This document shows positions 11,885-22,601 of a DNA stretch of 64,000 nt, in pieces. Origin of the DNA: Trichobilharzia szidati (taxonomy: Eukaryota > Platyhelminthes > Trematoda > Strigeidida > Schistosomatidae); assembly GCA_944472155.2 (NCBI GenBank), contig OX235272.1, positions 7,052,354-7,116,353 on the forward strand. Reading direction: 5' to 3'. Position numbers and translations under genes: made by a program. The notes beneath the pieces are model-generated. The model worked only from the letters and a program-made list of their open reading frames with translations. It was not told the DNA's origin and did not search any database. Within the stretch, counting starts at the first letter, position 1, and every line of letters starts with the position of its first letter.

Positions 11885-12130
11885 CGTTTAGGTGGTTCAG
11901 TGGAAGAATGCCCATCAGCCACTCACATGGATGAGTTCGGCTTCTGGTTGACGAACTCCTAAACCTCGCCTAGTTGTTTATTTGCCAGTAAGCCATGAAA
12001 ATAGAGAAGGTTTGCGCGTGAGGCTCGCAATCCCACCAAGTAAAATCCGAACTAACTCTAATCAAACTTCGAAAGCCAAAGCCTAGAGCCTTTTATTCTG
12101 CTAGTAGGGTAAAGGGATGAAGGAAAACAG
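11885..12130 (+). mobile_element. family A SINE, diverged
   Basis: It has the family A layout with a weak tRNA-like head, then GAGAAGGTTTGCGCGTGAGGC and AATCCCACC as in the body of 34733-34960. The tail is poorly conserved. Old copy. Confidence 0.5.
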
Positions 12131-12594
12131 CCAAGTACCGAACTTTTCATTGAAATTGTTATTTCTTGGAGAATCGGAAGAATTCATCACCTTATTACTT
12201 TTGGTAAGTTTTATAGGCAACTGACAGTAAATGCGGATTAATTTTAGACTCTTAATATTTTTGGGTCAGGTAGCTTAGTATTAAGCTATTAACACATTTT
12301 ATTAAACTTCCGTTTCGTCAGACAGTCACTTTAACATTAATAATTTAAGTTTTAAATAAAGTCCAGTGAATTACTGAATAAAGGTTAGTGAAAATAAATT
12401 TCAAGGGCATTTACTCCAAACGCTCTCGAGTACGAAGTAATTGAGAGTATTTATAGATCAGGCTTTTGACATTTCACCACAGTTATTACATCTTCGTAGT
12501 GAAGTTAGTCCTAAAATGTTTCCAAATTGTGTAGATGCAGTTTATAGGATTATGAATAATATATTGTTATTCAATGATTCGTTTGTAGGGATTT
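12131..12594. other. no gene recognised
   Basis: AT-rich spacer with no supported feature. Confidence 0.5.
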
Positions 12595-12850
12595 GATTGA
12601 TTGGTTACAGGATTTCATCATGAGCTGACATCGGTTAGAAGTCCATTGGGAAACCGGCATTGAAGTATTGGACAGCTAGCTGTTTTGTGACACTAGTTTG
12701 GGACTCATCATCAGTTTACACCCACCCACCGGGGTCCTAACCCAGGACCTTCTGGTTGCAAAGTGAGCTAGCTCTTAGACTACTAAGCCACTGGGACCCA
12801 TCAGTGGCCAGCCCATGAATTCCAAATTCCGCCAGTTCCCTACAAACCAA
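12595..12850 (-). mobile_element. family C hammerhead SINE, minus copy
   Basis: The tRNA-like head is at about 12800-12720 on the minus strand and the 3' sequence ends at about 12595. The ribozyme core has an extra triplet (CTGATGATGAG) and a mutated GAAA side, so it is probably inactive. It is followed immediately by a plus-strand unit, making an inverted pair. Confidence 0.7.
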
Positions 12851-13240
12851 TACTTGAATATCAATGAGATGCTCACTAGCGACTGATCCTGTTTAGGTAG
12901 GTAGTTACCTGGGTTCTAGTGGGAAGTCGTGACCAGTAGGGCGCAGCAGGTCAAATACTCACCACCGACAACATTGGCTAGCGGTCACACAATGTTGTAA
13001 ATCGGCAGAAGTTCGAATTCATAGGTCCCAGTAGCTGAATGGGATATAAGCTAACTGGCCTCGTACCCAGAAGGTCGTGGGTTCAAACCCTAAAGGGTGG
13101 GTGCGTAATGTTAAAGAGTCCCAAACTAGATTGACGAAGCAGCTGTCCAGTACCCGGTATTGGTTTTCCAATGGTTCTCTGACTGAGGTCAGCTCATGAT
13201 GAAATCCTCCAACCAATCAAAGAACAATATAATTTACCAA
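12844..13240 (+). mobile_element. family C hammerhead SINE, long unit
   Basis: It starts with the family C 3' sequence (CTACAAACCAATACTTGAA) joined to the 5' leader (GATGCTCACTAGCGACTGAT), then GGTAGTTACCTGG, the tRNA-like head at 13025 and a degenerate hammerhead at about 13090-13160. The 3'-to-5' join recurs near 20570 and 39815, as expected for tandem units. Confidence 0.7.
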
Positions 13241-13244
13241 ATAC

Positions 13245-13760
13245 CATATAATGACTATCAGTGAGGTCAATTACATAGGTCAGACAAGTAGATCAGGGTC
13301 AACTAGGTTATTGGAACGTAAAAATTTAGCTAGACCCAGAATAACTGACCCTGCTAAGCTAAATAACCTAGAAAAAACAGAGATCAGCCATTGCACTGTA
13401 TTCACTTGCATGTATGTAATCACAAAATACGGTGGGCGGGACAGGGTGAGAGTACTAAAAGGTAATATAGTTAGTTAGGTGGAGCGAGGGACACAGAGGC
13501 CAATCACTCAAGCTTTGTTTATCCATTCAACACCACAGTACACATGCAGCAATCGGCATGACACAATGCCGCCTATACCGGAAATATGGAAAGTGGCAAC
13601 AAACAACAAAGGGAAGTTGGATAGAGAGAAAGAGAGGATATATATATATATATATATATATAAGACAAATTGTGGAACCATGTGACAGTTGATATGAATA
13701 TGAGTGAGAATAATTTATGCTGGGAACCTTGTCATCCAGTTGTTAATACCGCTTCATCAA
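13245..13760 (+). pseudogene. PLE-A 3' end: GIY-YIG endonuclease
   Basis: Translation from 13251 gives a GIY-YIG nuclease start with NYIGQTSRSG and a following RLLERKNLA, as in the C-terminal endonuclease of Penelope-like elements. The open frame runs about 225 bases before decay. The terminal repeat after 13690 is only partly recognisable. Reverse-transcriptase sequence is missing here. Confidence 0.75.
13638..13662. repeat. (AT)n microsatellite
   Basis: Twenty-five bases of alternating A and T lie inside the PLE-A 3' region. Confidence 0.95.
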
Positions 13761-13799
13761 TGTGTGATTATTAAACTAAACCTATCTAATTATGATTAA

Positions 13800-13965
13800 C
13801 AGGTTCATCAGGGCTTGATTTCCCTGTGTGGTCCTTGGTGTATACTCCTGAAGAGTCCTCAACTAGGACGAAATACCTGTTAAGTACTCCTTAGTTGTTT
13901 ATAATTCTGTAAATGCAATCAGTCCATGATTAAATCTAACATGTTAACTAATAAATTCCATTGAA
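13800..13965 (+). mobile_element. family C 3' fragment with near-intact core
   Basis: The hammerhead core is complete in sequence: CTGAAGA, stem II GTCC with GGAC, then GAAA. The cleavage site reads GTT rather than GTC and stem I pairing is poor. The tRNA-like head is missing. Confidence 0.6.
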
Positions 13966-14299
13966 ATCAGATTGTACACTTATGTACTAATATACTGTTT
14001 TTATTTTGATTTAAACTATCAACACTTTCAGTTCCCTAGGTAAGACATCAACAACAACAACAACAACAAGAACAGAAAAACTAATATGGTGGTCTACTAA
14101 TTCGTATTCAGTTTATTTTTATTATTGTTTATGTTAACACACGCCTTCCTCCTCTTCTTCAAACAACAGTTGCTTACTAACACATTTCAGAGTTCATATA
14201 AACAAACAAACAACACACATCTGTTATGTACACGTTTTCTACAAGCTGATTAAATCTTTGTTTATGAAGCTAACAGATAATCATTAATCTTTAGACAAA

Positions 14300-15895
14300 A
14301 AATACACAATTACTAAGAATTCTCCGGAATCCTTCAGGGGTGAACTTTAACATGGAATTTCTAAAGCTCCAGTGATAGGCAATTAGCATTAAGGTTAATT
14401 GTTGATATTAGGTGGTAGGAGAAAATCGGTAGGAAGCCCTGCTTCACCTAGGTTTCGTGCTAGTTAGTACTCATACAAGTCAGTCAGCGAGGCGTCCGTC
14501 CAGCCTTTGTGATAACAATGTTTTTTATCCTGTTTTAGACCAGTCAGAACTAGTCTTTGCTATTTTGTTAAGTTTGATTGTGCTTCCTTTTGATTTTTCA
14601 GTGTTAACGCACATTGTGCTTGAACCTCTTCTGGTGTCGTCTTATCTGTTGAACTCAATGCTACTTCTTTGTTAGGAATGAAATCATCTGGTTTCAAATT
14701 TATTAACTGTTACACTGAAATTTAGTCCTTTCTGGAGGACTTTTATCTCACTAGAGCTTAGTTCCCTTGATATTTTGTTCTGTCGATCGAGGACGAAAAG
14801 TTGTTGTCAGATTCCTAAATTTCAACGTAACAGTGAGTAATTTAAAACCAGAGGATGTCATTCCTAGCATAGAAGTAGCACTAAGTTCAATAGATGAGAC
14901 GACAGCAGAAAAGGTTCAAGGACAATGTGTTTTAACCCTGAAAAAGCAAAAGAAAGCAAAATCAAAATTAACAACATCGAAAAGATTAGCTCTGATTGGT
15001 CTGGAACAGGATCTTTGTTTATGAGGCTAACAGATAATCATTATTCTATTATGGGTGTTAAATAACTAACTATCCTATAAAATTCATTAGGAAGATCAGT
15101 AAAGACCAAAAGCAAAATAAAAATAATGGCGAAACTAGTAATGATAGCATAAATAAGAGAGAATATAAGGCGTCTACAGTTCTACCATATAAAGAGGACA
15201 TATCTGAGACCCTACGTAGGATTCTTAATAAAGCAGGAACCAGAGTGGCATTTAAACCTACAAACTCACTCAGGGAGGACAAGCTCTGTAGGTTAATGGA
15301 CCCAGTTGGTTGATCCAATTAGACAAAATGATATAATTTACAAAATACCTTGCAATGACTGTGAGTGAGGTCAATTACATCGATCAAACTAGTAGATCGG
15401 AAGTATTCAGATTGGTTGTCAGAACATAAGAATTTAGCTAAGTGTTGAATGACTGACCTCAGGAAGATAAGTAATTTAGAAAAAAAGCTCAGCACTGCAT
15501 TGCACTACATGCATTATCACACAATATGGTGGGAGAGGGTTAAAATTCTAAGAAATAATATAGGTAGGTGGAGAGAGGGAGATTGATTACTGAATCCTTG
15601 TTCATCAAATCTACACACAACATTTGCAGTAGGAGTGCCTCATCACCGGAAATATGGAAAATGATACTACCAGTCAAATCAAGCAATGAAAAATAATGAT
15701 ACAATTATATAAACGAAGTTAGAAAGTTGTGTGAGTGAGTGCCTTGATATGATTATGAGCAATAATAAATTGTGCTCGAAACGTGGTCATCAGTAAATAT
15801 TACTGTATAACAAACACTGTGACAGTTTATCAAAATAAATTTTACCCATAGTGGAATTATACTCTACCACAGTGCACAAGTTCTATTCTTATATC
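14300..15895 (+). pseudogene. PLE-A copy, internally deleted
   Basis: Its 5' region (14330-14760) aligns with the neighbouring copy at 15905-16360, including an antisense hammerhead remnant (GTTTCGTGCTAG at about 14453). A short N-terminal coding piece at 14767-15020 follows, then a jump to the linker and GIY-YIG region (15050-15600, NYIDQTSRS) and the terminal repeat at 15745-15890. Most of the reverse transcriptase is deleted. The linker at 15060-15310 has plus-strand coding character although an opposite frame is also open. Confidence 0.75.
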
Positions 15896-15899
15896 AAAG

Positions 15900-17178
15900 A
15901 TATTCATTACTCGTAAAAAATACACATTTACTAAGAATTCGCTCGTATCCATCAGGGATGAACTTTAACATGGAATTTCTAAATTGCCATTGACAGGCAA
16001 TTACCAGTATGGTTAATTATTGACAATAGATGGTTGGAGACAAACGGCAGGAATCCCTGCTTCACGCAGGTTTCGTGCTAGTTGGCACTCACACCAGTCA
16101 GTCAGCAAGGCCTTCGTGAATACAATGTTTTTATTCTGTTCCGGACCAATCAGAGCTAGTCTTTCCTATTCTGTTAAGTTTCATGGTGCTTTCTTTTGCT
16201 TTTTCAGGGTTAATACACATTTTCTTGAATCTCTTCTGCTTTCATCTCATCCATTGAACTCAGTGCTACTTCTATGTTAGAAATGACATCATCTAGTTTT
16301 AAATTTACTAATTGTTACGTTGAAATTTAGTCCTTTCTGGAGCACTTTTATCTAACTCACTTCCCTACTATCGAGGACGTGAAGTTGTTGTCAAATTCCT
16401 AAATTTCAACGTAACATTTAGTAAATTAAAATCAGAGGATGTCATTCCTAACATAGAAGTAGCACTAGGTTCAATAGATAAGACGACAGCAGAAGAGGTT
16501 CAAGCACAATGTGCATTAACCCTGAAAAATCAAAAGAAAGCAAAATCAAACTTAACAAAATCGGAAAGACTAGCTCTGATTGGTCTGAAACAGGTTAAAA
16601 ACATTGTCATCACAAAAGTTGATAAAGGAAACTCAACAGTAGTTTTGGATAAATCTGACTATATCAAGAAAGTCACTGAACACATTGAAATGGGTCCATA
16701 TGAGGAAATTAAGATGCCTGTAGATACAATAATGAATAAGGTTTAAAAATCTACAGCGGATTTAATACGCAGAATGAAGCCATCACTGGGTGAGTCTAAA
16801 TGGTTTAATTTAATGCCTAAAACTAATAATGCTAGTAGAATATACGGTACTATAAAAATACGTAAACCAGGTTACCCCATAAGACCAATAGTAGATTTCA
16901 GAAATACCTCTACTTATGAATTATCAAAACACTTAGCTCTAATACTATCTCCGATTAGAAATCATTCAAACTCTAGGCTAACTAATTCATATGAAATGAA
17001 AAGGAAACTAAACGACATTCAATTAGAGAATAATGAAACAATGGTTAGTTTTGATATAACTAGTCTGTACACTAATATACCAATCAGTATGGAATTAGAA
17101 GCAGTTAAAAAAGAACTAACTGAAGATCCTGAACTAACTCATAGGACCAAGCTGCCCATTGATGATATTCTTAATCTT
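15900..17178 (+). pseudogene. PLE-A copy with N-terminal and RT core
   Basis: This is a second tandem PLE-A copy. The region 16370-17170 codes, with breaks, for the N-terminal part and the first half of a Penelope-like reverse transcriptase. Visible motifs are YGTIKIRKPGYPIRPIV (template-contact region) and SFDITSLYTNIP, which holds the first catalytic aspartate. A clean frame runs 16774-17170. The copy stops where an RTE LINE begins, so the second catalytic motif and the endonuclease are lost. Its 5' region carries an antisense hammerhead remnant at 16050-16105. Confidence 0.85.
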
Positions 17179-17179
17179 G

Positions 17180-18055
17180 ATGCACTGGATTACGAGGAAG
17201 ATAGTGAATGGGGGCGACAAGACAGGAAAAGGTTGGGCCGGTAAGAAGACCCTAGAAGACTCTGATTTCGCGAATGATTTATGTCCAACGTCACAAATAC
17301 TCGAAAACCTACAGGTGATAACACACAAACTGACAAAAGAAGCCAGCAGCAAAGACAGGACTTCAGGTGAACATAGAAGAGACAGAGGTGATGAAGATAA
17401 CCAACCGGCAGCAGCAACAACAACAAGCACCAGTCACTGTCAACGGAATAAATCTGAAGAAGGTCACTTATTTACGAAGCATTGTTTCAACTCCAGGCGG
17501 AACGGATAAGTATGTCAAAATCAGAATTGGAAAAGCAAGACAGACTCTGAATCGGTTTGGAAATCTCTTGCACTTGGCATAGAGGACAAGCTTCAGATCC
17601 TGAACACAAATTATCAATCAGAACCTTCTTCGGTATGGGTCAGAAACTTAGTGCTGGCGTCACAAAAAACATTTCCAATAGGCAACTACAGACTTTTACC
17701 AACAGCTGTCTTGGCTAGCTCCATACTGAAGGTCAAATGGTTGGTCAGAAAGAAACTATGGGAACAAACTAACCAAGAACCTATTGTTCAACAAGTAAGC
17801 AGAATAAAATGGAGATGGATTAGGCATGCGCCTGGGAGACCGTCGAATGGCGTCGCGCGCAATGCAGACCATCACTCGAGTGGAATCTCTATGGGAGGAG
17901 ACGAGTGGGTCGTCGGTGTGGGGTGACATGGAGGAGATGAGAGACTATGGCCAATCGTGGGGCCAGCTAAAAAGTACCGAGGAGAATAGAACAAATTGGA
18001 GACGTGCTGTTGAGGCCGTATGTTCCACTCTGAGCCCAAGGGAACAATAATAATA
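17180..18055 (+). pseudogene. RTE/SR2-like LINE, 3' half
   Basis: It joins PLE-A sequence at about 17175. Translation gives a W.TRKIVN segment, then the catalytic-loop region with DSDFANDL where FADD is usual, then the RTE C-terminus ending in EAVCSTLSPREQ and a stop at about 18048. Several frameshifts and one or more lost catalytic residues make it inactive. An AATAATACTATACAATAA tail follows. Confidence 0.8.
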
Positions 18056-18834
18056 CTATACAATAAAAGTAGGAGTATGCAATTTGCTAAGATGGAAACT
18101 GATGCCAGATGGGTAGTAAGGTAACTGAGTACCTCCTTGTTAAGTGTGAAAAAGGTGGAGGAAAAGAACTGACTGGTAAAATGTGTGAAATGAACACTTA
18201 AGGGTAATAGTAGTGAATTACTCACTAAGAATAGAAGCAAATAAATAAGAAGGAGTTTAAGACTGTGGTAAAATAAGAGACTGGAAAAAAGCTTTTATAC
18301 ACAAAGAGCTCGGGGATATGCTGACCCTTCATATAATATTATCTTCCTACGTGGTTCCATCTAACATAACAGTTGATTCAACCTCCCGATATGGAGGAAC
18401 GCGTGTTATATCTGCTGGCTGCTAGTTTATGTTTACGGATGTAAACCAAAGAGCTAATCAGTCAGACAAGACAAAACTAAGGTTATTGATGTCTATCTAT
18501 CTATGCATGAACAGCGAAAAGCACTATGTCAGCAAAAGTGGACGTCCTCTAGATCTTCTTAAGAATGAACACAAACCTTAGAGTCAAATAACATGACTCA
18601 TATTCGTTCCTATGAATTCGTTTGTGAGCGCATCAGACCATTTGATAGGACGTCAAACTCTTAAACAGAGAAGACACAAAGAACTCTATAGAATTCCTAG
18701 AGACCTAGTACCCAAAAGAATATCCTGTTTATGGAAAAGTTGATATAGGCTGAATTTATTAATCAGCCAAGAATAGATCACATGATCGAAAGATCAAATA
18801 TCAGGTCAACGAAGTGAGCTCAGCGTCAATACAA
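18056..18834. other. no gene recognised
   Basis: Short open frames only on both strands; no supported exon. Confidence 0.45.
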
Positions 18835-19005
18835 GTGAGCGCAGTCATAAGAAAATCCACGGGAGTAGTCAATCACAGTGAAGTTCCTCAGAAAAGACAG
18901 ATATTTCATCCGAGGGCAATAGTAAACAATAGACACCAACTTCAGACGACCTTGAAACAGCCAATCAGATTCTTCTAGGTAAAAAGTGTTACTTAATTTA
19001 CAAAG
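18835..19005 (-). repeat. repeat, inverted relative to 19405-19520
   Basis: Minus-strand sequence from about 18990 down to 18840 aligns by eye with plus-strand 19408-19520. Shared features include CTGATTGG, a GGTGTCTGTTGTTTAC-like segment and the following TGCCC. Both copies keep open frames, but I regard them as repeat sequence because the second runs into the PLE-B terminal region. Confidence 0.5.
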
Positions 19006-19389
19006 AAGTGTATCTATGATGTGTATGTAATAAAAAGGAATCATATAAGATATATCTCTAATATGCTGCAAAAACTGGTCCCAGATTCTTGTAGAAGTGG
19101 TTATAGACATATCAAACTAATGTATTCTCTATTTCCCCAGCTGTAGCAGATACTGGTTGCATTTAGGCAATATATTACTATGAAAGAGCTTTGATTTCGA
19201 GAAGAAAGTGTCTAAAAAACTCACCGATTATGTAGAGTGTATAACCATCAATAGCCCGGAAATACTTTTTCAGAGCCATAATCCCTCCACATATGCATGT
19301 TTCTATTCCTCTCTATCAACTCATTTTCCACAGAGAAGTCAAAAACGAAATCTAGAAGACATATTCAACGAAGATCTTGACTAGCAACC

Positions 19390-19620
19390 ATTTGTGATGC
19401 TGACCTATCTGACTGATTGGTCAAATCAAGGTCATTTGACCTTGGTGTCTGTTGTTTACTCTTGCCCATGCAAGCAGAAGCCACAAAGCTCACTTCACAT
19501 TGAAGTTCTCACTGAATACACCGTCCAGAAAGACAGCGGATACTTCACAATTAAACCATTCAGCTCAGAGAATACAACGACACTATAAAATCCACCTGGG
19601 CTACACATTTTCTCTATTAT
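19390..19620 (+). mobile_element. PLE-B terminal region
   Basis: The stretch 19550-19610 (CAGCTCAGAGAATACAACG, then CACCTGGGCTACA) matches the ends of the PLE-B copies at 25725-25800 and 29045-29105. The upstream part is the partner of the inverted repeat at 18835-19005. Confidence 0.5.
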
Positions 19621-19873
19621 TGTTAAAAAAAGTTACGTAACTTTTATCTCGTCTATTTATCTATTTCAGTAATCTGATAACACTGTCCGGCATTTTTTAT
19701 CGAATATATGTCCTATACAAAAAAGTGCCCTTGGATTAGGAGATGATTTACAATATCGACTATATATGACATATTGTAAGATCAAAAGCTTGACATTTCA
19801 AATTAAATCAATAGTTTTCATTTCCAGTAAAAGAAGAAAAAGAAAAGACAACAAGCCTAAAGTAAAGTCTTAC

Positions 19874-19998
19874 CGGAGATTTTCGATAGCCTTTTACACT
19901 TTCACACTTATCTGTCACATTTGAACAATAACACGATAGGCACATATCCTCGAACCATGCAGCATCATTGAATTGTGGAGCTTTACAAATACCACCCT
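19874..19998 (-). CDS. cysteine-rich exon, laminin-type module
   Basis: The minus-strand exon has a T-rich acceptor ending in TAAATAG (AG at 20000-19999) and a donor GTAAGA at 19873. In frame it encodes GGICKAPQFNDAAW, then MCLSCYCSNVTDKCES and a YRKSP end. The C.SC.C spacing followed by YR after the last cysteine resembles the laminin-EGF half that precedes a laminin IV domain, as in perlecan and laminins. The exon starts after two bases of a codon and ends in phase 0. Alternatively, an AG two bases later gives a 41-codon phase 0-0 exon. I could not place the following laminin IV exons with confidence. The gene is unnamed; an extracellular matrix protein is my inference. Confidence 0.55.
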
Positions 19999-20104
19999 CT
20001 ATTTAGAAAAACAAGATCAAAAAAATAACAGCTGCATTGTTTAACAACTTGTAGAGATTTTATTTCAGAGAAGGTAAGATCTATAAAAAATTTCATATGT
20101 AAAC

Positions 20105-20134
20105 CTTGACAGTTTTCATCCAGGATACAAGATC
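20105..20134 (-). CDS. possible 30-base microexon upstream
   Basis: If the exon at 19998-19874 starts at its first AG, this 30-base segment joins it in frame. It has an AG acceptor just upstream (20136-20135) and a GTTTAC donor, and it encodes GSCILDENCQ if the first codon is completed by G. The join makes a glutamate codon and continues the cysteine pattern. The donor is weak and the acceptor lacks a strong pyrimidine tract. Microexons are common in schistosomes, which makes it plausible but not established. Confidence 0.3.
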
Positions 20135-20379
20135 CTTTTATAGTTCATGGTTGGAGGTATGTTTAGGAAAGAATTTCAGGAGGATTTAAATGAAACTACA
20201 GGTGTCACACTTCTTTTGCCTATTATATCTGAAGGATTTAGTATGCGGATAATAAAATGTTTTTATTTGGAACCACATAATGAAGTGAGACAAGATGAAA
20301 AGTCACTGAAAACTAGGGAGCACTGAACAAATAGTTTGTAATAGTCTGGGATACTTTAGCAATATATACTTATTTTTAT

Positions 20380-20525
20380 GAGTTGATCACGGATTGATAT
20401 CAGTTAGAGAACCATTGAAAACCATCTGGGGAGTACTGGATATCTGGCTGTTTCATCCCAGTCTGGGGATCATTGGCAGTATGCCTTTCGGTTACAAGGC
20501 AAGCACGTACAGCATTCAGCCACAG
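20380..20525 (-). mobile_element. family C hammerhead SINE, minus copy
   Basis: Minus-strand unit with a tRNA-like head at 20520-20490 and a mutated hammerhead (GGATGAAACAGCC, stem I partner CAGTAC) at about 20430-20480. It abuts plus-strand family C sequence. Confidence 0.65.
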
Positions 20526-20990
20526 GGACCCGATTCAATCCGTGGTCAGCTCGTAAAAACAAAACTAATCCTTACAAACCAAACTCCTGAAAATTAATCT
20601 GATGCTTGCTAGTAACTCGCTACAGGACGGAGTTTCCTGGAGTTATACTGAGAGGTCGTGCCCAGTGAGGTCCATCCAGACAACAGGTGTGAGGATGGAT
20701 GTCCCACCGACGACATTGGTTGGTGGTCGCGCTAAAATCACGAATTCATAGGAGTTAGAATTCATGCACTGGCCATTGAATCGGGTCCCAGTGGCTGAAT
20801 GGTATACAAGATAGCTTGTCTTCCAACCGGAAGGTCCTGGGTTCGAAATTTCGTACTGTCAATCATTCCCAAACTAGGATGAAACAGCCAGCTATCCAGT
20901 ACTCCCCGGATGGTTTTCAATGGTTCTCTAATTGATATCAATCCGTGATCAACTCGTAAAAACAAAACTAACCATTACAAACCAACTATA
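20525..20990 (+). mobile_element. family C SINE, 3' end joined to a full unit
   Basis: Positions 20525-20595 repeat the 3' end seen at 20940-20985 (GTGATCAACTCGTAAAAAC-like). They run straight into the 5' leader (GATGCTTGCTAGTAACT), the tRNA-like head at about 20785 and a degenerate hammerhead near 20855-20910. This is a head-to-tail junction of two units. Confidence 0.65.
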
Positions 20991-21183
20991 GAAAATATAT
21001 ACTTATGATCTCGTTGGGAGTCCATCCCAGTGACTTTAGTCAGTATCATTAGTAAGTATCTGCCCTCATATCCGACTGCGTGGACTCGGTGAATTCCGGA
21101 AAGAACTCTAGGAATTCCATCTCATAGTCAGTTACAAATAGGTGTTGGATTAATTTTCAAGTATTGATCTGCAGGGATCTGAC

Positions 21184-21681
21184 NNNNNNNNNNNNNNNNN
21201 NNNNNNNNNNNNNNNNNNNNNNNNNNNNNNNNNNNNNNNNNNNNNNNNNNNNNNNNNNNNNNNNNNNNNNNNNNNNNNNNNNNNNNNNNNNNNNNNNNNN
21301 NNNNNNNNNNNNNNNNNNNNNNNNNNNNNNNNNNNNNNNNNNNNNNNNNNNNNNNNNNNNNNNNNNNNNNNNNNNNNNNNNNNNNNNNNNNNNNNNNNNN
21401 NNNNNNNNNNNNNNNNNNNNNNNNNNNNNNNNNNNNNNNNNNNNNNNNNNNNNNNNNNNNNNNNNNNNNNNNNNNNNNNNNNNNNNNNNNNNNNNNNNNN
21501 NNNNNNNNNNNNNNNNNNNNNNNNNNNNNNNNNNNNNNNNNNNNNNNNNNNNNNNNNNNNNNNNNNNNNNNNNNNNNNNNNNNNNNNNNNNNNNNNNNNN
21601 NNNNNNNNNNNNNNNNNNNNNNNNNNNNNNNNNNNNNNNNNNNNNNNNNNNNNNNNNNNNNNNNNNNNNNNNNNNNNNNNN
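21184..21681. other. assembly gap
   Basis: A run of 498 N. It lies between the minus-strand laminin-type exon and the plus-strand Ig gene, so exon content and relative orientation across it are uncertain. Confidence 1.
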
Positions 21682-22140
21682 AGGCAGAAATAGAAGTGGC
21701 TCGCATTCAAACCCACAAACTCAGTTAGAAACAAGCTTTGTAGGTCAAAGGATCCAATGGAACCAGTTAAACAAAACAATTAAGTTTATCTAACACCCTG
21801 CCTGCAGTGATTGTCAGGTAAAATACATAGGTCAAAGTAGTAGAACAGGTGAAGTCAGATTAGCATAGCATAAAAACCTAGCAAAATCTAGATTAGTTGA
21901 CCAGAATAAGATAAGAAATTTAGAGAATAGTTCAGCCATAACACTACATACACTTATATGGATGGGATAAGATGACAGTTTTAAAATCTAATGTAACAGG
22001 GTGAACGGAGAGATTGATGTCAACGGAAGCTTTGTTTATCGAATCAACTGCTAACACGTGTAATAGGAATGATTCAACACCTGTCCCTAATATGGAATTA
22101 CTTACTACCACAGAGTCTGAGTTTTACACACATATTCATA
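21682..22140 (+). pseudogene. PLE-A 3' fragment
   Basis: It matches the linker and GIY-YIG region of 15235-15660: CATTCAAACCCACAAACTCA at the start, then a decayed YIGQ-type segment near 21825 and the tail through about 22110. It probably begins inside the gap. Confidence 0.7.
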
Positions 22141-22601
22141 TGGGATAATCACTTGCTTAAGAAAAGTGAAAGTTGGATAATTTTGTGATCGCTAACTAAT
22201 AAGTTGTACAATAACACTGGGGAGTTCAACCTTATCAAAAGAAGCAGTAAAAGATTATGCAACCGAGTGAAATGAAGAGCCAAGAGTTTGTGTTACCAGT
22301 GCATAAGAAGACTAATAACTGCCTATTTATGACCACATAAATCCGGTTTCGAACGTTTGACGGTGTCACCTTCATTAAAAGCTTTCAAAATGTCTTCCTC
22401 ACTGCATAAGACAGAGAGATGCCTGGAGATAGCGCCATCGAAACCATGTGTTCCTTTGGAATGTATACTTTTTGATATATGTTCAGAGAATCTAAAGTGT
22501 GACTGATGAATTTTCTCGAAAAGGATGCTGTTACTTCAGTTGTCAATAGAAATGATGTTTCACAGTGAATTATTACTAAATATTCTTACTTCTTTCTTTA
22601 G

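Noticed and set aside
19225..19304. Possible minus-strand exon encoding a TCICGGIMALKKYF-like peptide with a GTGAGT donor
   Set aside because: The donor is good, but no acceptor gives the phase needed to follow the 19874 exon and the peptide matches no laminin IV motif I know.
19394..19588. Open frame with a cysteine-containing peptide, similar to a minus-strand frame at 18826-19110
   Set aside because: The two are inverted copies of one repeat that runs into a PLE-B terminus, so they are not a gene pair.
21128..21793. Open frames across the N runs here and at 51671-52229
   Set aside because: They are open only because N codons contain no stops.
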